From Wenzhouxiangella sp. (GTDB lineage Bacteria > Pseudomonadota > Gammaproteobacteria > Xanthomonadales > Wenzhouxiangellaceae), in NCBI GenBank assembly GCA_007121485.1, contig SKKM01000204.1, forward strand, positions 1 to 5,207: a DNA stretch of 5,207 nt, given 5' to 3'. This document shows positions 1-5,207 of the stretch, piece after piece. Under the pieces are notes generated by a model that did no database searches, had not been told where the DNA came from, and worked only from the letters and a program-made list of their open reading frames with translations. Every line of letters begins with the position of its first letter. Within the stretch, counting starts at the first letter, position 1. Both the position numbers and the translations under genes were made by a program.

Positions 1-1
1 C

Positions 2-1444
2 ATGCAGGAACGCAAGACCGACATCGCCATCATCGGCGGCGGCACGGCCGGGATGGTGGCCTATCGCCAGGCCCGCAAGCACAGCGATGAAGTGGTCCTG
101 ATCGAGGCCGAGCGGTTCGGCACCACCTGCGCCCGGGTCGGCTGCATGCCGAGCAAGCTGCTGATCGCGGCAGCCGAGGTCGCACACTCGGCCAACCACG
201 CCCAGCGCTTCGGCATTCACGCCGGGCCGGTCAAGGTCGACGGCCGCGCCGTCATGCAGCGCGTACGCCGCCACCGCGACCGCTTCGTCGGCGGCGTACT
301 GGAGAGCATCGGGAAGATTCCGGAATCCGACCGCGTCCTGGGCCGCGCCAGGTTCCTCGACCGGCAGACGCTGCAGATCGGGGACAGCCTGAAACTGCAC
401 GCCGGGCGCATCGTCATCGCGACCGGCTCCAGAACCAACGTCCTGCCCTTCCTGAAGCAAGCCGGCCAGCACCTCATCACCAGCGACGAGGTCTTCGAAT
501 GGAGCGAGTTGCCGGAATCGGTGGCGATCTTCGGACCCGGCGTGATCGGCCTGGAGCTGGGTCAGGCCCTGGCCCGGCTGGGCGTGCGCATCCGCATGTT
601 CGGGGTCGGCGGCCGCGTCGGCCCGATCCGGGACGAGGAGATCCGCGAGATCGCGCTCAAGACCTTCAACGAGGAGTTCGCGCTGGATGCCGATGCGAAA
701 GTCCACGAGATCCGCGAAACCGATCACGGCGTGCAGATCACCTTCGACGACGAGGACGGCGACGAAGCCACCGAGACCTTCGACTACCTGCTCGCCGCAA
801 CCGGCCGGCGCCCGAACATCGACGACCTGGGCCTGGAACACACCGGCCTGGAACTGGATGAGCGCGGCATGCCGCTCTACGATCGCTACACGCTGCAGTG
901 CGGCGATGCGCCGATCTTCATCGCCGGCGATGCCAACAACGATCTGCCGCTGCTGCACGAGGCGGCCGACGAAGGCCGCATCGCCGGCACCAATGCCGGT
1001 CGCTGGCCCGATCTGCGCAGCGGTCTCAGGCGCGCACCCTTGAGCGTGGTGTTCAGCGACCCGCAGATCGCGACCGCCGGCCGCACCCTGGCCGAGACCG
1101 ACGAACGCTGCCGCGGCTGCTATGCCATAGGCTCGGTCAACTTCCAAAGTCAGGGGCGCAGCCGCGTGATGGGCAAGAATCGCGGCCTGCTCCGGGTCTA
1201 TGCCGAGCACGGCACGGGCCTGTTCATGGGTGCCGAGATGTTCGGCCCGGCCGCCGAACACATCGCCCACCTGCTGGCCTGGTCGGCCCAGCAGCGCATG
1301 ACGGTCGAGGCCATGCTGGACATGCCCTACTACCACCCGGTCATCGAGGAAGGCCTGCGCACGGCCCTGCAGGATCTGGCCGCCAAACTCCGGCGCGGAC
1401 CGGAACGCCCGGCCGACTGCATGGACTGCGGCCCCGGCACCTGA
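2..1444 (+). CDS. Dihydrolipoyl dehydrogenase-like FAD/NAD(P) disulfide oxidoreductase
   Basis: This is a soluble cytoplasmic flavoenzyme of the class I pyridine nucleotide-disulfide oxidoreductase family (480 aa; E. coli Lpd has 474). The sequence shows an FAD Rossmann motif GGGTAG at residues 12-17 with an acidic E35 after the second strand, and a redox-active pair C43/C48 in the context GTTCARVGCMPSK. It also shows ATGSR at 140-144, a second dinucleotide motif GPGVIG at 178-183, the FAD-contacting AGD at 308-310, and a dimerisation domain ending in HPVIEE (H445, E450), the His-Glu pair of the catalytic base. Overall wording resembles the dihydrolipoamide dehydrogenase subfamily with GTTCARVGC rather than the 2-oxoacid-dehydrogenase E3 type, and no E1/E2 genes are visible, so the true disulfide substrate is uncertain. 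The ATG at base 2 leaves a usual short N-terminus before the first strand, but upstream signals cannot be seen. Oddities are a glycine at the usual NAD-selecting acidic position, HPV for HPT, and extra CxxC pairs at 370/373 and 473/476. The family call is firm; the substrate is not. Confidence 0.9.
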   Translation: MQERKTDIAIIGGGTAGMVAYRQARKHSDEVVLIEAERFGTTCARVGCMPSKLLIAAAEVAHSANHAQRFGIHAGPVKVDGRAVMQRVRRHRDRFVGGVLESIGKIPESDRVLGRARFLDRQTLQIGDSLKLHAGRIVIATGSRTNVLPFLKQAGQHLITSDEVFEWSELPESVAIFGPGVIGLELGQALARLGVRIRMFGVGGRVGPIRDEEIREIALKTFNEEFALDADAKVHEIRETDHGVQITFDDEDGDEATETFDYLLAATGRRPNIDDLGLEHTGLELDERGMPLYDRYTLQCGDAPIFIAGDANNDLPLLHEAADEGRIAGTNAGRWPDLRSGLRRAPLSVVFSDPQIATAGRTLAETDERCRGCYAIGSVNFQSQGRSRVMGKNRGLLRVYAEHGTGLFMGAEMFGPAAEHIAHLLAWSAQQRMTVEAMLDMPYYHPVIEEGLRTALQDLAAKLRRGPERPADCMDCGPGT

Positions 1445-1458
1445 GGGGAGTCAAGCCG

Positions 1459-1875
1459 TCAGCGCAACAGCAACAGCCGCGGCACCGCGTCGGCGCCCGA
1501 CCAGACCACCGCGTTCTGGTCATAGCGCCGGCCGAGCCGTGCGGCGGCGTCCTGCCCAAGGCCGGCGATCAGGAAACCCGGCTCGGCCGGCCAGCTGCCT
1601 TCGGGGTCAACCCCGGCACCGGCCAGGTACGCCAGGCCGCGCTCCTCCAGCCAGGCGCGCAGATCCAGGTGTCGGCGCCGGTTGTCTTCGTCCTCGAGCA
1701 GCCGGCTGCGCGGGTTGACCGCGCTGACGAAAGCGCTGCCGCTGGCCCCATGGCGTCCATGCCAGGCCGCGAGCTCGCCGCTGGGCTGGTCGATCCGGAT
1801 CGACCACCCGGCGTCCACTCGATACTCGGTGCGCCGGTAGGCGAGCAGGGTCGCGGCGTCGATCCGGCTGCTCAA
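1459..1875 (-). CDS. DUF3293 domain protein
   Basis: This small soluble protein (138 aa) has the hallmarks I associate with DUF3293, a family of unknown function common in proteobacteria. They are an N-terminal AYRRTEYRV segment (residues 12-20), FVSAVNPRSR (49-58), a charged helix leading into LEERGLAYL, an EPGFLIAGL strand (about 98-106) and a near-terminal YDQNAVVW motif. There is no signal peptide or membrane segment. The start is TTG at 1875-1873. An in-frame TGA at 1881-1879 lies only two codons upstream, so the frame cannot extend further, and a strong Shine-Dalgarno GGCGG sits 6 nt before the TTG. It converges with the flavoenzyme gene (14-bp gap) and diverges from the diguanylate cyclase gene, so it is probably monocistronic. 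I know of no established biochemical role and infer none. The domain assignment is by recall of the motif pattern, not by a search. Confidence 0.8.
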   Translation of the reverse strand: MSSRIDAATLLAYRRTEYRVDAGWSIRIDQPSGELAAWHGRHGASGSAFVSAVNPRSRLLEDEDNRRRHLDLRAWLEERGLAYLAGAGVDPEGSWPAEPGFLIAGLGQDAAARLGRRYDQNAVVWSGADAVPRLLLLR

Positions 1876-1893
1876 GATTCACCGCCGTGAATC
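1876..1893. repeat. Perfect 7-bp inverted repeat over the DUF3293 ribosome binding site
   Basis: GATTCAC and GTGAATC are exact reverse complements separated by four bases (CGCC on the plus strand). The element abuts the TTG start codon and contains the Shine-Dalgarno. In RNA of the DUF3293 transcript it could fold into a 7-bp stem with a GGCG tetraloop, leaving part of the ribosome-binding site exposed in the loop. As DNA it could equally be an operator. Its role is inferred from position only. Confidence 0.6.
1882..1886 (-). promoter_or_regulatory. Ribosome binding site of the DUF3293 gene, supports TTG start
   Basis: On the minus strand GGCGGTGAATC precedes the TTG. GGCGG at 1886-1882, with the following TGA, closely matches the anti-16S consensus GGAGGTGATC, with a 6-nt spacer. 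It decides the unusual TTG start, because an in-frame stop overlaps it and no ATG lies nearby. Confidence 0.65.
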
Positions 1894-1923
1894 GAGCGGC
1901 CGTGACGATGGCGTTGACGGACA

Positions 1924-1953
1924 TTGGGCAAATTGGCACGCATCTCGTATATT
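1924..1953 (+). promoter_or_regulatory. Candidate sigma70-type promoter for the diguanylate cyclase gene
   Basis: A -35-like TTGGGC at 1924-1929 and a -10-like TATATT at 1948-1953 are separated by 18 bp, in the only AT-rich patch of the divergent intergenic region. This would give a leader of about 50 nt before the ATG at 2012. An overlapping TTGGCACG at 1933-1940 matches a sigma54 -24 element, but the matching -12 position (TCGTA at 1945-1949) is poor. The prediction is by eye and the -35 match is only moderate. Confidence 0.4.
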
Positions 1954-1971
1954 GGGGGTTTGGACTGGTCA

Positions 1972-1992
1972 GCGGTCGCCCCAGGGGACCGC
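1972..1992 (+). other. GC-rich hairpin in the leader of the diguanylate cyclase gene
   Basis: GCGGTC at 1972-1977 pairs exactly with GACCGC at 1987-1992. After a one-base bulge (G1978), CC at 1979-1980 can pair with GG at 1985-1986, leaving a CCAG loop. It ends 19 bp before the start codon and just upstream of the Shine-Dalgarno. It has no T-tract, so it is not a classical terminator. It does not resemble a c-di-GMP riboswitch that I recognise, and any effect on translation is speculative. Confidence 0.4.
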
Positions 1993-2002
1993 GATCACGC
2001 TC

Positions 2003-2007
2003 GAGGG
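2003..2007 (+). promoter_or_regulatory. Ribosome binding site choosing ATG 2012
   Basis: GAGGG lies 4 nt upstream of ATG 2012. The longer frame opening at TTG 1952 overlaps the candidate -10 box and has no comparable Shine-Dalgarno, so the ATG is preferred. Confidence 0.6.
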
Positions 2008-2011
2008 AAGG

Positions 2012-3034
2012 ATGAGCAAGCACAGCGCCGGGCCGGGAACCTGGGCACAGCGAATCAGGACTCGCCTGCAGACTGATTTCCAGTTTGCCATGATCATCGC
2101 GTTCGGGGTGCTGGCCTCGGTCGCGATTCTCGGCTTTGCCATCTTTCGCTTTCTGACCGGATACTGGATCGGCACCCTGGTCAACCTGGGCATCATGCTG
2201 CTGGTCCTGGGCGTGATGTCCTATGCGGTCTTGACCGGCCGCAGCGGCCGCGCAGGCGCCCTGTTTGCCCTGGTCACCGCGCTCGGGGTCTACAGCAGTG
2301 CGCTGGCCATGGGACAAACGGCCCTGCTGTGGAGTTACCTGGTCTTCTGGATCAACTTCGTGCTCGCCGACCGGCGCTGGGCGCTGGTCGTCAACCTCGC
2401 CCTGCTCATCGGCCTGGTCGCCAATCAGCACCTGTTCGATTCCGGCACGGAGGTCATCACCTACCTGATCACGGCCGTGCTGTCCAGCGCCTTCGGTTAC
2501 ATCTTTGCCTACCGCCTCGCCTACCAGCAGGAGCAGCTGGAACTGATGGCCTCGCGCGACCCGCTGACCCAGGCCGGCAATCGCCGCTCCATGCGGCGGG
2601 AACTGGTTCGGGCCCTGGATGATCACGCGCGCACCGGCCGAGCCTACACACTGATGCTGCTCGACCTTGATCACTTCAAGGAACTGAACGACACCTACGG
2701 CCATGACGCCGGGGACCAGGCCCTGCGTGACTTTGCCGATCTGCTCGCCACGCATATCCGCACCATCGACGGCCTGTTTCGGTTCGGCGGCGAGGAATTC
2801 GTCGTGCTTTTTCCGGACACCGGGGCCGAGGCCGCAGAACGCCTGACCCGCACCCTGCACGAAAAGACGAGCGGCTCCCTGAACGGCCCCGGGGGACTGT
2901 TGCATTTTTCCGCCGGGGTGGCCGTGCTCGACGGCGACGAGGACATGGACGCCTGGATCCGTCGCGCCGACCGGGCACTGTACCGGGCCAAGAAAAACGG
3001 GCGCGGCCGGCTCGAGATCAGCAGCCGGTCGTAG
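2012..3034 (+). CDS. Membrane-bound diguanylate cyclase (GGDEF domain)
   Basis: The protein (340 aa from ATG 2012) condenses two GTP into c-di-GMP, the second messenger governing the motile-to-sessile switch. Residues about 26-168 are strongly hydrophobic and hold five or six short membrane helices with very small loops, so there is no sizeable periplasmic sensor domain. A short helix (about 169-182) joins them to the GGDEF domain. That domain contains DPLTQAGNRR at 183-192, the metal/GTP-binding DLDHFKELND at 218-227, GGEEF at 259-263 and the closing ADRALYRAKKNGRGR. RTID at 250-253, five residues before GGEEF, matches the RxxD inhibitory site as in PleD, so product feedback inhibition is expected. 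GGEEF is a known active variant of GGDEF. There is no EAL domain. The gene stands alone, divergent from the DUF3293 gene and convergent with the binding-protein gene. The stimulus is unknown and the membrane part is of a type I cannot name. An extension to TTG 1952 (+20 aa) is possible but less likely. Confidence 0.95.
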   Translation: MSKHSAGPGTWAQRIRTRLQTDFQFAMIIAFGVLASVAILGFAIFRFLTGYWIGTLVNLGIMLLVLGVMSYAVLTGRSGRAGALFALVTALGVYSSALAMGQTALLWSYLVFWINFVLADRRWALVVNLALLIGLVANQHLFDSGTEVITYLITAVLSSAFGYIFAYRLAYQQEQLELMASRDPLTQAGNRRSMRRELVRALDDHARTGRAYTLMLLDLDHFKELNDTYGHDAGDQALRDFADLLATHIRTIDGLFRFGGEEFVVLFPDTGAEAAERLTRTLHEKTSGSLNGPGGLLHFSAGVAVLDGDEDMDAWIRRADRALYRAKKNGRGRLEISSRS

Positions 3035-3043
3035 GCGTTCCCG

Positions 3044-3060
3044 CGGGGCGCGCCGCTCCG
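3044..3060. terminator. Hairpin at the convergent junction, possible weak terminator
   Basis: CGGGGCG at 3044-3050 pairs with CGCTCCG at 3054-3060 (seven pairs including one G-T/G-U) around a 3-nt loop, between two converging stop codons. No run of T follows on either strand, so an intrinsic terminator is doubtful. It could act as a transcript-end stabiliser. Confidence 0.35.
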
Positions 3061-3062
3061 AA

Positions 3063-3905
3063 TCAGTCGGGCTCGATGGCCATCATGGCGGCGATTTCCG
3101 ATCCCAGATGCCGCTCCAGAGACGCCCGGTACCAGTCGTTTCCGGCACCCTCCACAGCCTCGGCCAGAAACGCTTCGAGCAGGAAGCGCCAGTCGTTGTC
3201 CAGCGGCATGATGACGCCGAAGCTCTCGCCGGGGTCGTCCAGCGCGGGATGGCGGCGCAGCGGCGCGCCCCTGCCACGCGCCTGCAGATAGTTGTAGCCG
3301 TCGATGTAGGCGAAGTGCGTATCCGCGGCCGCCGCATCCAGGATGGCCTGGTTGCTGTTGCTGAAGTCCATCGTCATCTCGGGCCAGACGCTGTCCTTGA
3401 GGGTCTGCAGACGCCGCTCGTGCAGGGTGCCGGCAAAGGCCATGGCCCGCAGACCGGCCAGCGCCTGCGGCATCTGCTCGGGCTGCAGGATCTCGGCACG
3501 GTCGGCATGGGTGATCAGCACGGCCACGTTACGGACGTAGGGGGGCGAGAAACTCAGTTCGAGGCGGCGCGGCTCGGTGATCGTGACGTTGCCAAGCCCG
3601 AACACGCCGCCGCTGCCCATGCGCACCCTTTCGTAGAACACCCGCCAGTCCTGTTCCTGCTCGAACTGCAGCTCCACCGTCAGTCCCTGCGTGGTTGCCA
3701 GCCAGGCGGCAAACTCGCGCATGAGATCGATGGTGAAGCCCTCGGGATACCCGTCCGCACCCGCTTCAGCCCAGCCGCTCGAAGCGACCCACAGCACACT
3801 CAGGCTGGCGGCGCCCTCGGTCTCGACGTCGACCAGGTAATCGCCCTCGTCCATCGACCAGACCAGGCCCGAAACGACCAGCAACAGCCAGTACGGTGTC
3901 TTCAT
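3063..3905 (-). CDS. Periplasmic amino-acid-type solute-binding protein (SBP family 3), orphan
   Basis: This is a family 3 extracellular solute-binding protein (280 aa), predicted to be exported to the periplasm. The N-terminus MKTPYW plus a short hydrophobic LLLVVSGLVW looks like a signal peptide, although no clear AxA cleavage site follows. In the 280-aa numbering, YPEGFTIDLM (53-62) is the GfdidL lobe-1 signature. TITEPRRLELSFSPPY (108-123) matches the family's T-x-x-x-x-R...FS-x-PY block, in which R113 aligns with the arginine that grips the ligand alpha-carboxylate in amino-acid-binding proteins and glutamate receptors. FAYIDGYNYL (198-207) carries D202 where the alpha-amino-binding acid is expected. 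The start is ATG 3905-3903 because GGAG at 3918-3915 precedes it by 9 nt; ATG 3920 would add five residues and lacks a good Shine-Dalgarno. No ABC permease or ATPase gene is visible. It lies 34 bp after the RCK gene on the same strand, so co-transcription is likely. The ligand is inferred to be an amino acid or related compound; its identity is unknown. Confidence 0.85.
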   Translation of the reverse strand: MKTPYWLLLVVSGLVWSMDEGDYLVDVETEGAASLSVLWVASSGWAEAGADGYPEGFTIDLMREFAAWLATTQGLTVELQFEQEQDWRVFYERVRMGSGGVFGLGNVTITEPRRLELSFSPPYVRNVAVLITHADRAEILQPEQMPQALAGLRAMAFAGTLHERRLQTLKDSVWPEMTMDFSNSNQAILDAAAADTHFAYIDGYNYLQARGRGAPLRRHPALDDPGESFGVIMPLDNDWRFLLEAFLAEAVEGAGNDWYRASLERHLGSEIAAMMAIEPD

Positions 3906-3914
3906 GCAGCGCTT

Positions 3915-3918
3915 CTCC
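3915..3918 (-). promoter_or_regulatory. Ribosome binding site choosing ATG 3905 of the binding protein
   Basis: GGAG on the minus strand is followed by a 9-nt spacer and ATG at 3905-3903. It overlaps the upstream in-frame ATG at 3920-3918, which itself has no purine-rich site at the right distance. The shorter start also gives a better signal-peptide N-terminus. Confidence 0.5.
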
Positions 3919-3938
3919 ATCGCCGAGTTATCGCCGAG
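3919..3938. repeat. 9-bp direct repeat between the RCK and binding-protein genes
   Basis: ATCGCCGAG occurs at 3919-3927 and again at 3930-3938 with two bases between, giving an 11-bp period. On the minus strand the second copy carries the alternative ATG (3920-3918), where the first copy reads ATA. It looks like a small local duplication in the short gap. A protein-binding direct repeat is possible, but nothing else supports it. Confidence 0.5.
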
Positions 3939-3939
3939 C

Positions 3940-5207
3940 TCAGGTGGCCGCCTTGTCGGGCCGGCCGGACCAGAAGTTCTTGGGCGGCTCCAGACCGGTC
4001 AGGGCCCGGTAAGCCGCCGCCTCGTTGTCGACCAGCCCGCTCAGGCGCCGTGCCAGCTTGGCCGGACAGGCGACCAGCAAACGATCACCGCTCTCCAGCG
4101 CCAGGTCGGCCGGCGGCAGCAGGTGATGCTCGTCGCCGCGGGTCAGCATCAGCACCTCGACCGGAACGCGCTTGCCCGGTCGTGCCGGGTCGCGCTGAAA
4201 CAGACCGGCGGTCGGCGTGAGGCCGTGCTCGATCAGGGCGTGCAGCGCCGGCGCACGCCGCTTGCTGACGCGAACGGTGAAGAACTCCGGCTGGGACGAC
4301 ACCTGGTCCGGGGCCAGGCGCTGGAGCACCTCCGCCGCCAGTTCGTCCCCGTTCTGCTCCAAGCGATCGAAAAACTGCTCGAGCAAGGGCGAGCGGATGT
4401 GCGACATCACGGTCCCCGCGATCAGCGCGCCCGGTTGACCCACGAAACCCGGCTCGGCGGCCCGGAACAGGGTCCCGCTGGACCAGCGGTTGCACAGGGC
4501 ACCGGTGAACAACGCGTCGTTGATCCCCCGCGCCGTGATCAGGATCGACAGGTTGTCGACGTCGTCGCGCGTGGTCGCCAGCAGCCCGGCCGCACGCGCG
4601 ATACCGGCCGCCTCCAGGGTCTCGGCCTGGGTGCCGCGACCGGCGATGACGCCGTCCGGCAGGCCGTCCACCGAGGTGTCTTCCTCGATCACGGTCACCT
4701 CGATGCCCAGTTCGCACAGCATGCGGTAAACCGCCCGGCCGAAACGCCCAAAGCCGCACAGCACCCAGCGCCCGCGAGGCACATCGACCAGGTCCGGCAC
4801 CTCCGCGCTCGGACTGGAGCGCAGCCACTGGTAGAGGCGGTAGGTGTGCGGCCGGGTCAGGGCCAGGCGCAGGCGGCGCACGAATTCGTTGGCCGGGTTG
4901 ACGACGTGGGCGGTATCGAACGAGCGCATGTTCTCGGCCACCTGCGCCTCGTCGGCGCGCGCGTACACGGCGGCGCGCTGGTTCAGCAGCCGGGCCGTCA
5001 CCGCGATCTTCAGATTGACCCGGTCATCGGCGGTGACCGCCATCACTCCCATGCACCAGCGGCTCTGCAAGCCGGCGGCGACCAGGTTGTCAGGCAGGGT
5101 GGCGTCCATGCAAAAGCCGTTGACCGGCACGCGATGGGCCTCGACGGACAGCGCATCCATCTTCTCGGCGATCTTGTCCACGACCACGACGGGATGGTGC
5201 AGCTCGG
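3940..5207 (-). CDS. Tandem RCK/TrkA-N NAD-binding protein, likely K+ channel C-terminal part (5' partial)
   Basis: The reading frame stays open to the window end, with ELHHPVVVVDK at its visible beginning. That is the second strand of a Rossmann fold with its ribose-binding Asp, so the first GxGxxG and the true start lie outside; the GTG at 5187 is not credible. About 421 residues are visible. They comprise most of a first TrkA-N domain (5205 to about 4890, including CMGVMAVTADDRVNLKIAV), a linker, then a second complete TrkA-N domain with GFGRFG at 4755-4738 and LLATTRDDVDNLSILITAR. A C-terminal RCK_C-like domain follows, with the typical ending LESGDRLLVACP (about 4092-4057). RCK domains bind NAD(H) or nucleotides and gate K+ channels or Trk/Ktr transporters. 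Two covalently linked RCK units with this linker suit a potassium channel family protein whose two-helix pore would be upstream; TrkA itself is the alternative. No membrane helix is visible in the window. It is followed 34 bp later by the binding-protein gene, probably in one operon. Confidence 0.85.
   Translation of the reverse strand, partial: ELHHPVVVVDKIAEKMDALSVEAHRVPVNGFCMDATLPDNLVAAGLQSRWCMGVMAVTADDRVNLKIAVTARLLNQRAAVYARADEAQVAENMRSFDTAHVVNPANEFVRRLRLALTRPHTYRLYQWLRSSPSAEVPDLVDVPRGRWVLCGFGRFGRAVYRMLCELGIEVTVIEEDTSVDGLPDGVIAGRGTQAETLEAAGIARAAGLLATTRDDVDNLSILITARGINDALFTGALCNRWSSGTLFRAAEPGFVGQPGALIAGTVMSHIRSPLLEQFFDRLEQNGDELAAEVLQRLAPDQVSSQPEFFTVRVSKRRAPALHALIEHGLTPTAGLFQRDPARPGKRVPVEVLMLTRGDEHHLLPPADLALESGDRLLVACPAKLARRLSGLVDNEAAAYRALTGLEPPKNFWSGRPDKAAT

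Noticed and set aside
1432..1448. CCCC/GGGG hairpin at the end of the flavoenzyme gene as a terminator
   Set aside because: The stem is only four pairs around a 9-nt loop with no T-tract.
898..1890. 330-aa open frame on the plus strand over the end of the flavoenzyme and the DUF3293 gene
   Set aside because: It is out of frame with both well-supported genes, Arg/Pro-rich, and runs through two gene ends with no domain.
1914..1953. TTGACG (1914-1919) as -35 partner of TATATT
   Set aside because: The spacer would be 28 bp, too long for a sigma70 promoter; TTGGGC at 1924 gives 18 bp.
1952..2011. Upstream TTG start adding 20 residues to the diguanylate cyclase
   Set aside because: It overlaps the candidate -10 box, has no Shine-Dalgarno, and would place the leader hairpin in coding sequence; ATG 2012 has GAGGG at good spacing.
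1607..2905. 432-aa open frame on the minus strand across the diguanylate cyclase gene
   Set aside because: It lies antisense to a clear GGDEF gene, crosses the intergenic region and the DUF3293 gene, has low-complexity G/Q/D/R-rich composition and no recognisable domain. This is a typical high-GC shadow.
3108..4220. 370-aa open frame on the plus strand
   Set aside because: It is antisense to the binding-protein and RCK genes, which carry family motifs; its own translation is R/P/A/Q-rich without motifs.
4085..4828. 247-aa frame on the same strand as the RCK gene
   Set aside because: It is a +1-type shadow of the RCK frame with G/R/A-rich composition; the RCK frame holds the GFGRFG and RCK_C signatures.
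5185..5187. GTG start for the RCK gene
   Set aside because: The frame continues upstream to the window edge with residues that complete the Rossmann strand (ELHHPVVVVD), so the gene is truncated by the window rather than starting here.

Overview
The window reads as ordinary chromosome of a high-GC Gram-negative bacterium, most likely a gammaproteobacterium. The evidence is the dense gene packing, G/C-rich third positions, long antisense shadow frames, a soluble flavoprotein disulfide oxidoreductase of a proteobacterial subfamily, a DUF3293 protein, a GGDEF diguanylate cyclase and a periplasmic solute-binding protein. No genus can be fixed from the sequence alone. I see no insertion sequence, tRNA, rRNA, CRISPR array or phage gene.

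Layout from left to right. (1) At 2-1444 (+) is a complete dihydrolipoyl-dehydrogenase-like flavoenzyme starting at the very edge of the window. (2) At 1459-1875 (-) is a small DUF3293 protein, tail to tail with the flavoenzyme (14-bp gap), starting from TTG behind a strong Shine-Dalgarno that lies inside a perfect inverted repeat. (3) At 1876-2011 is a 136-bp divergent intergenic region with a candidate promoter and a GC-rich leader hairpin. (4) At 2012-3034 (+) is a membrane-anchored diguanylate cyclase with a GGEEF active site and an intact RxxD inhibitory site. (5) After a 28-bp convergent gap containing a hairpin without a T-tract, two minus-strand genes follow. They read from the right edge leftward: a tandem-RCK (TrkA-N) NAD-binding protein at 3940-5207, cut by the window end and probably the cytoplasmic part of a K+ channel, and then an orphan periplasmic amino-acid-type binding protein at 3063-3905.

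How the genes might work together: the RCK protein and the solute-binding protein are 34 bp apart on one strand and are probably co-transcribed. An amino-acid-binding periplasmic protein beside a K+-conductance regulator is the most suggestive arrangement here, because ionotropic glutamate receptors fuse the same two kinds of module into one chain. That link is inference, since the pore region is outside the window. The other genes look like independent single-gene units: redox metabolism, an unknown small protein and c-di-GMP signalling.
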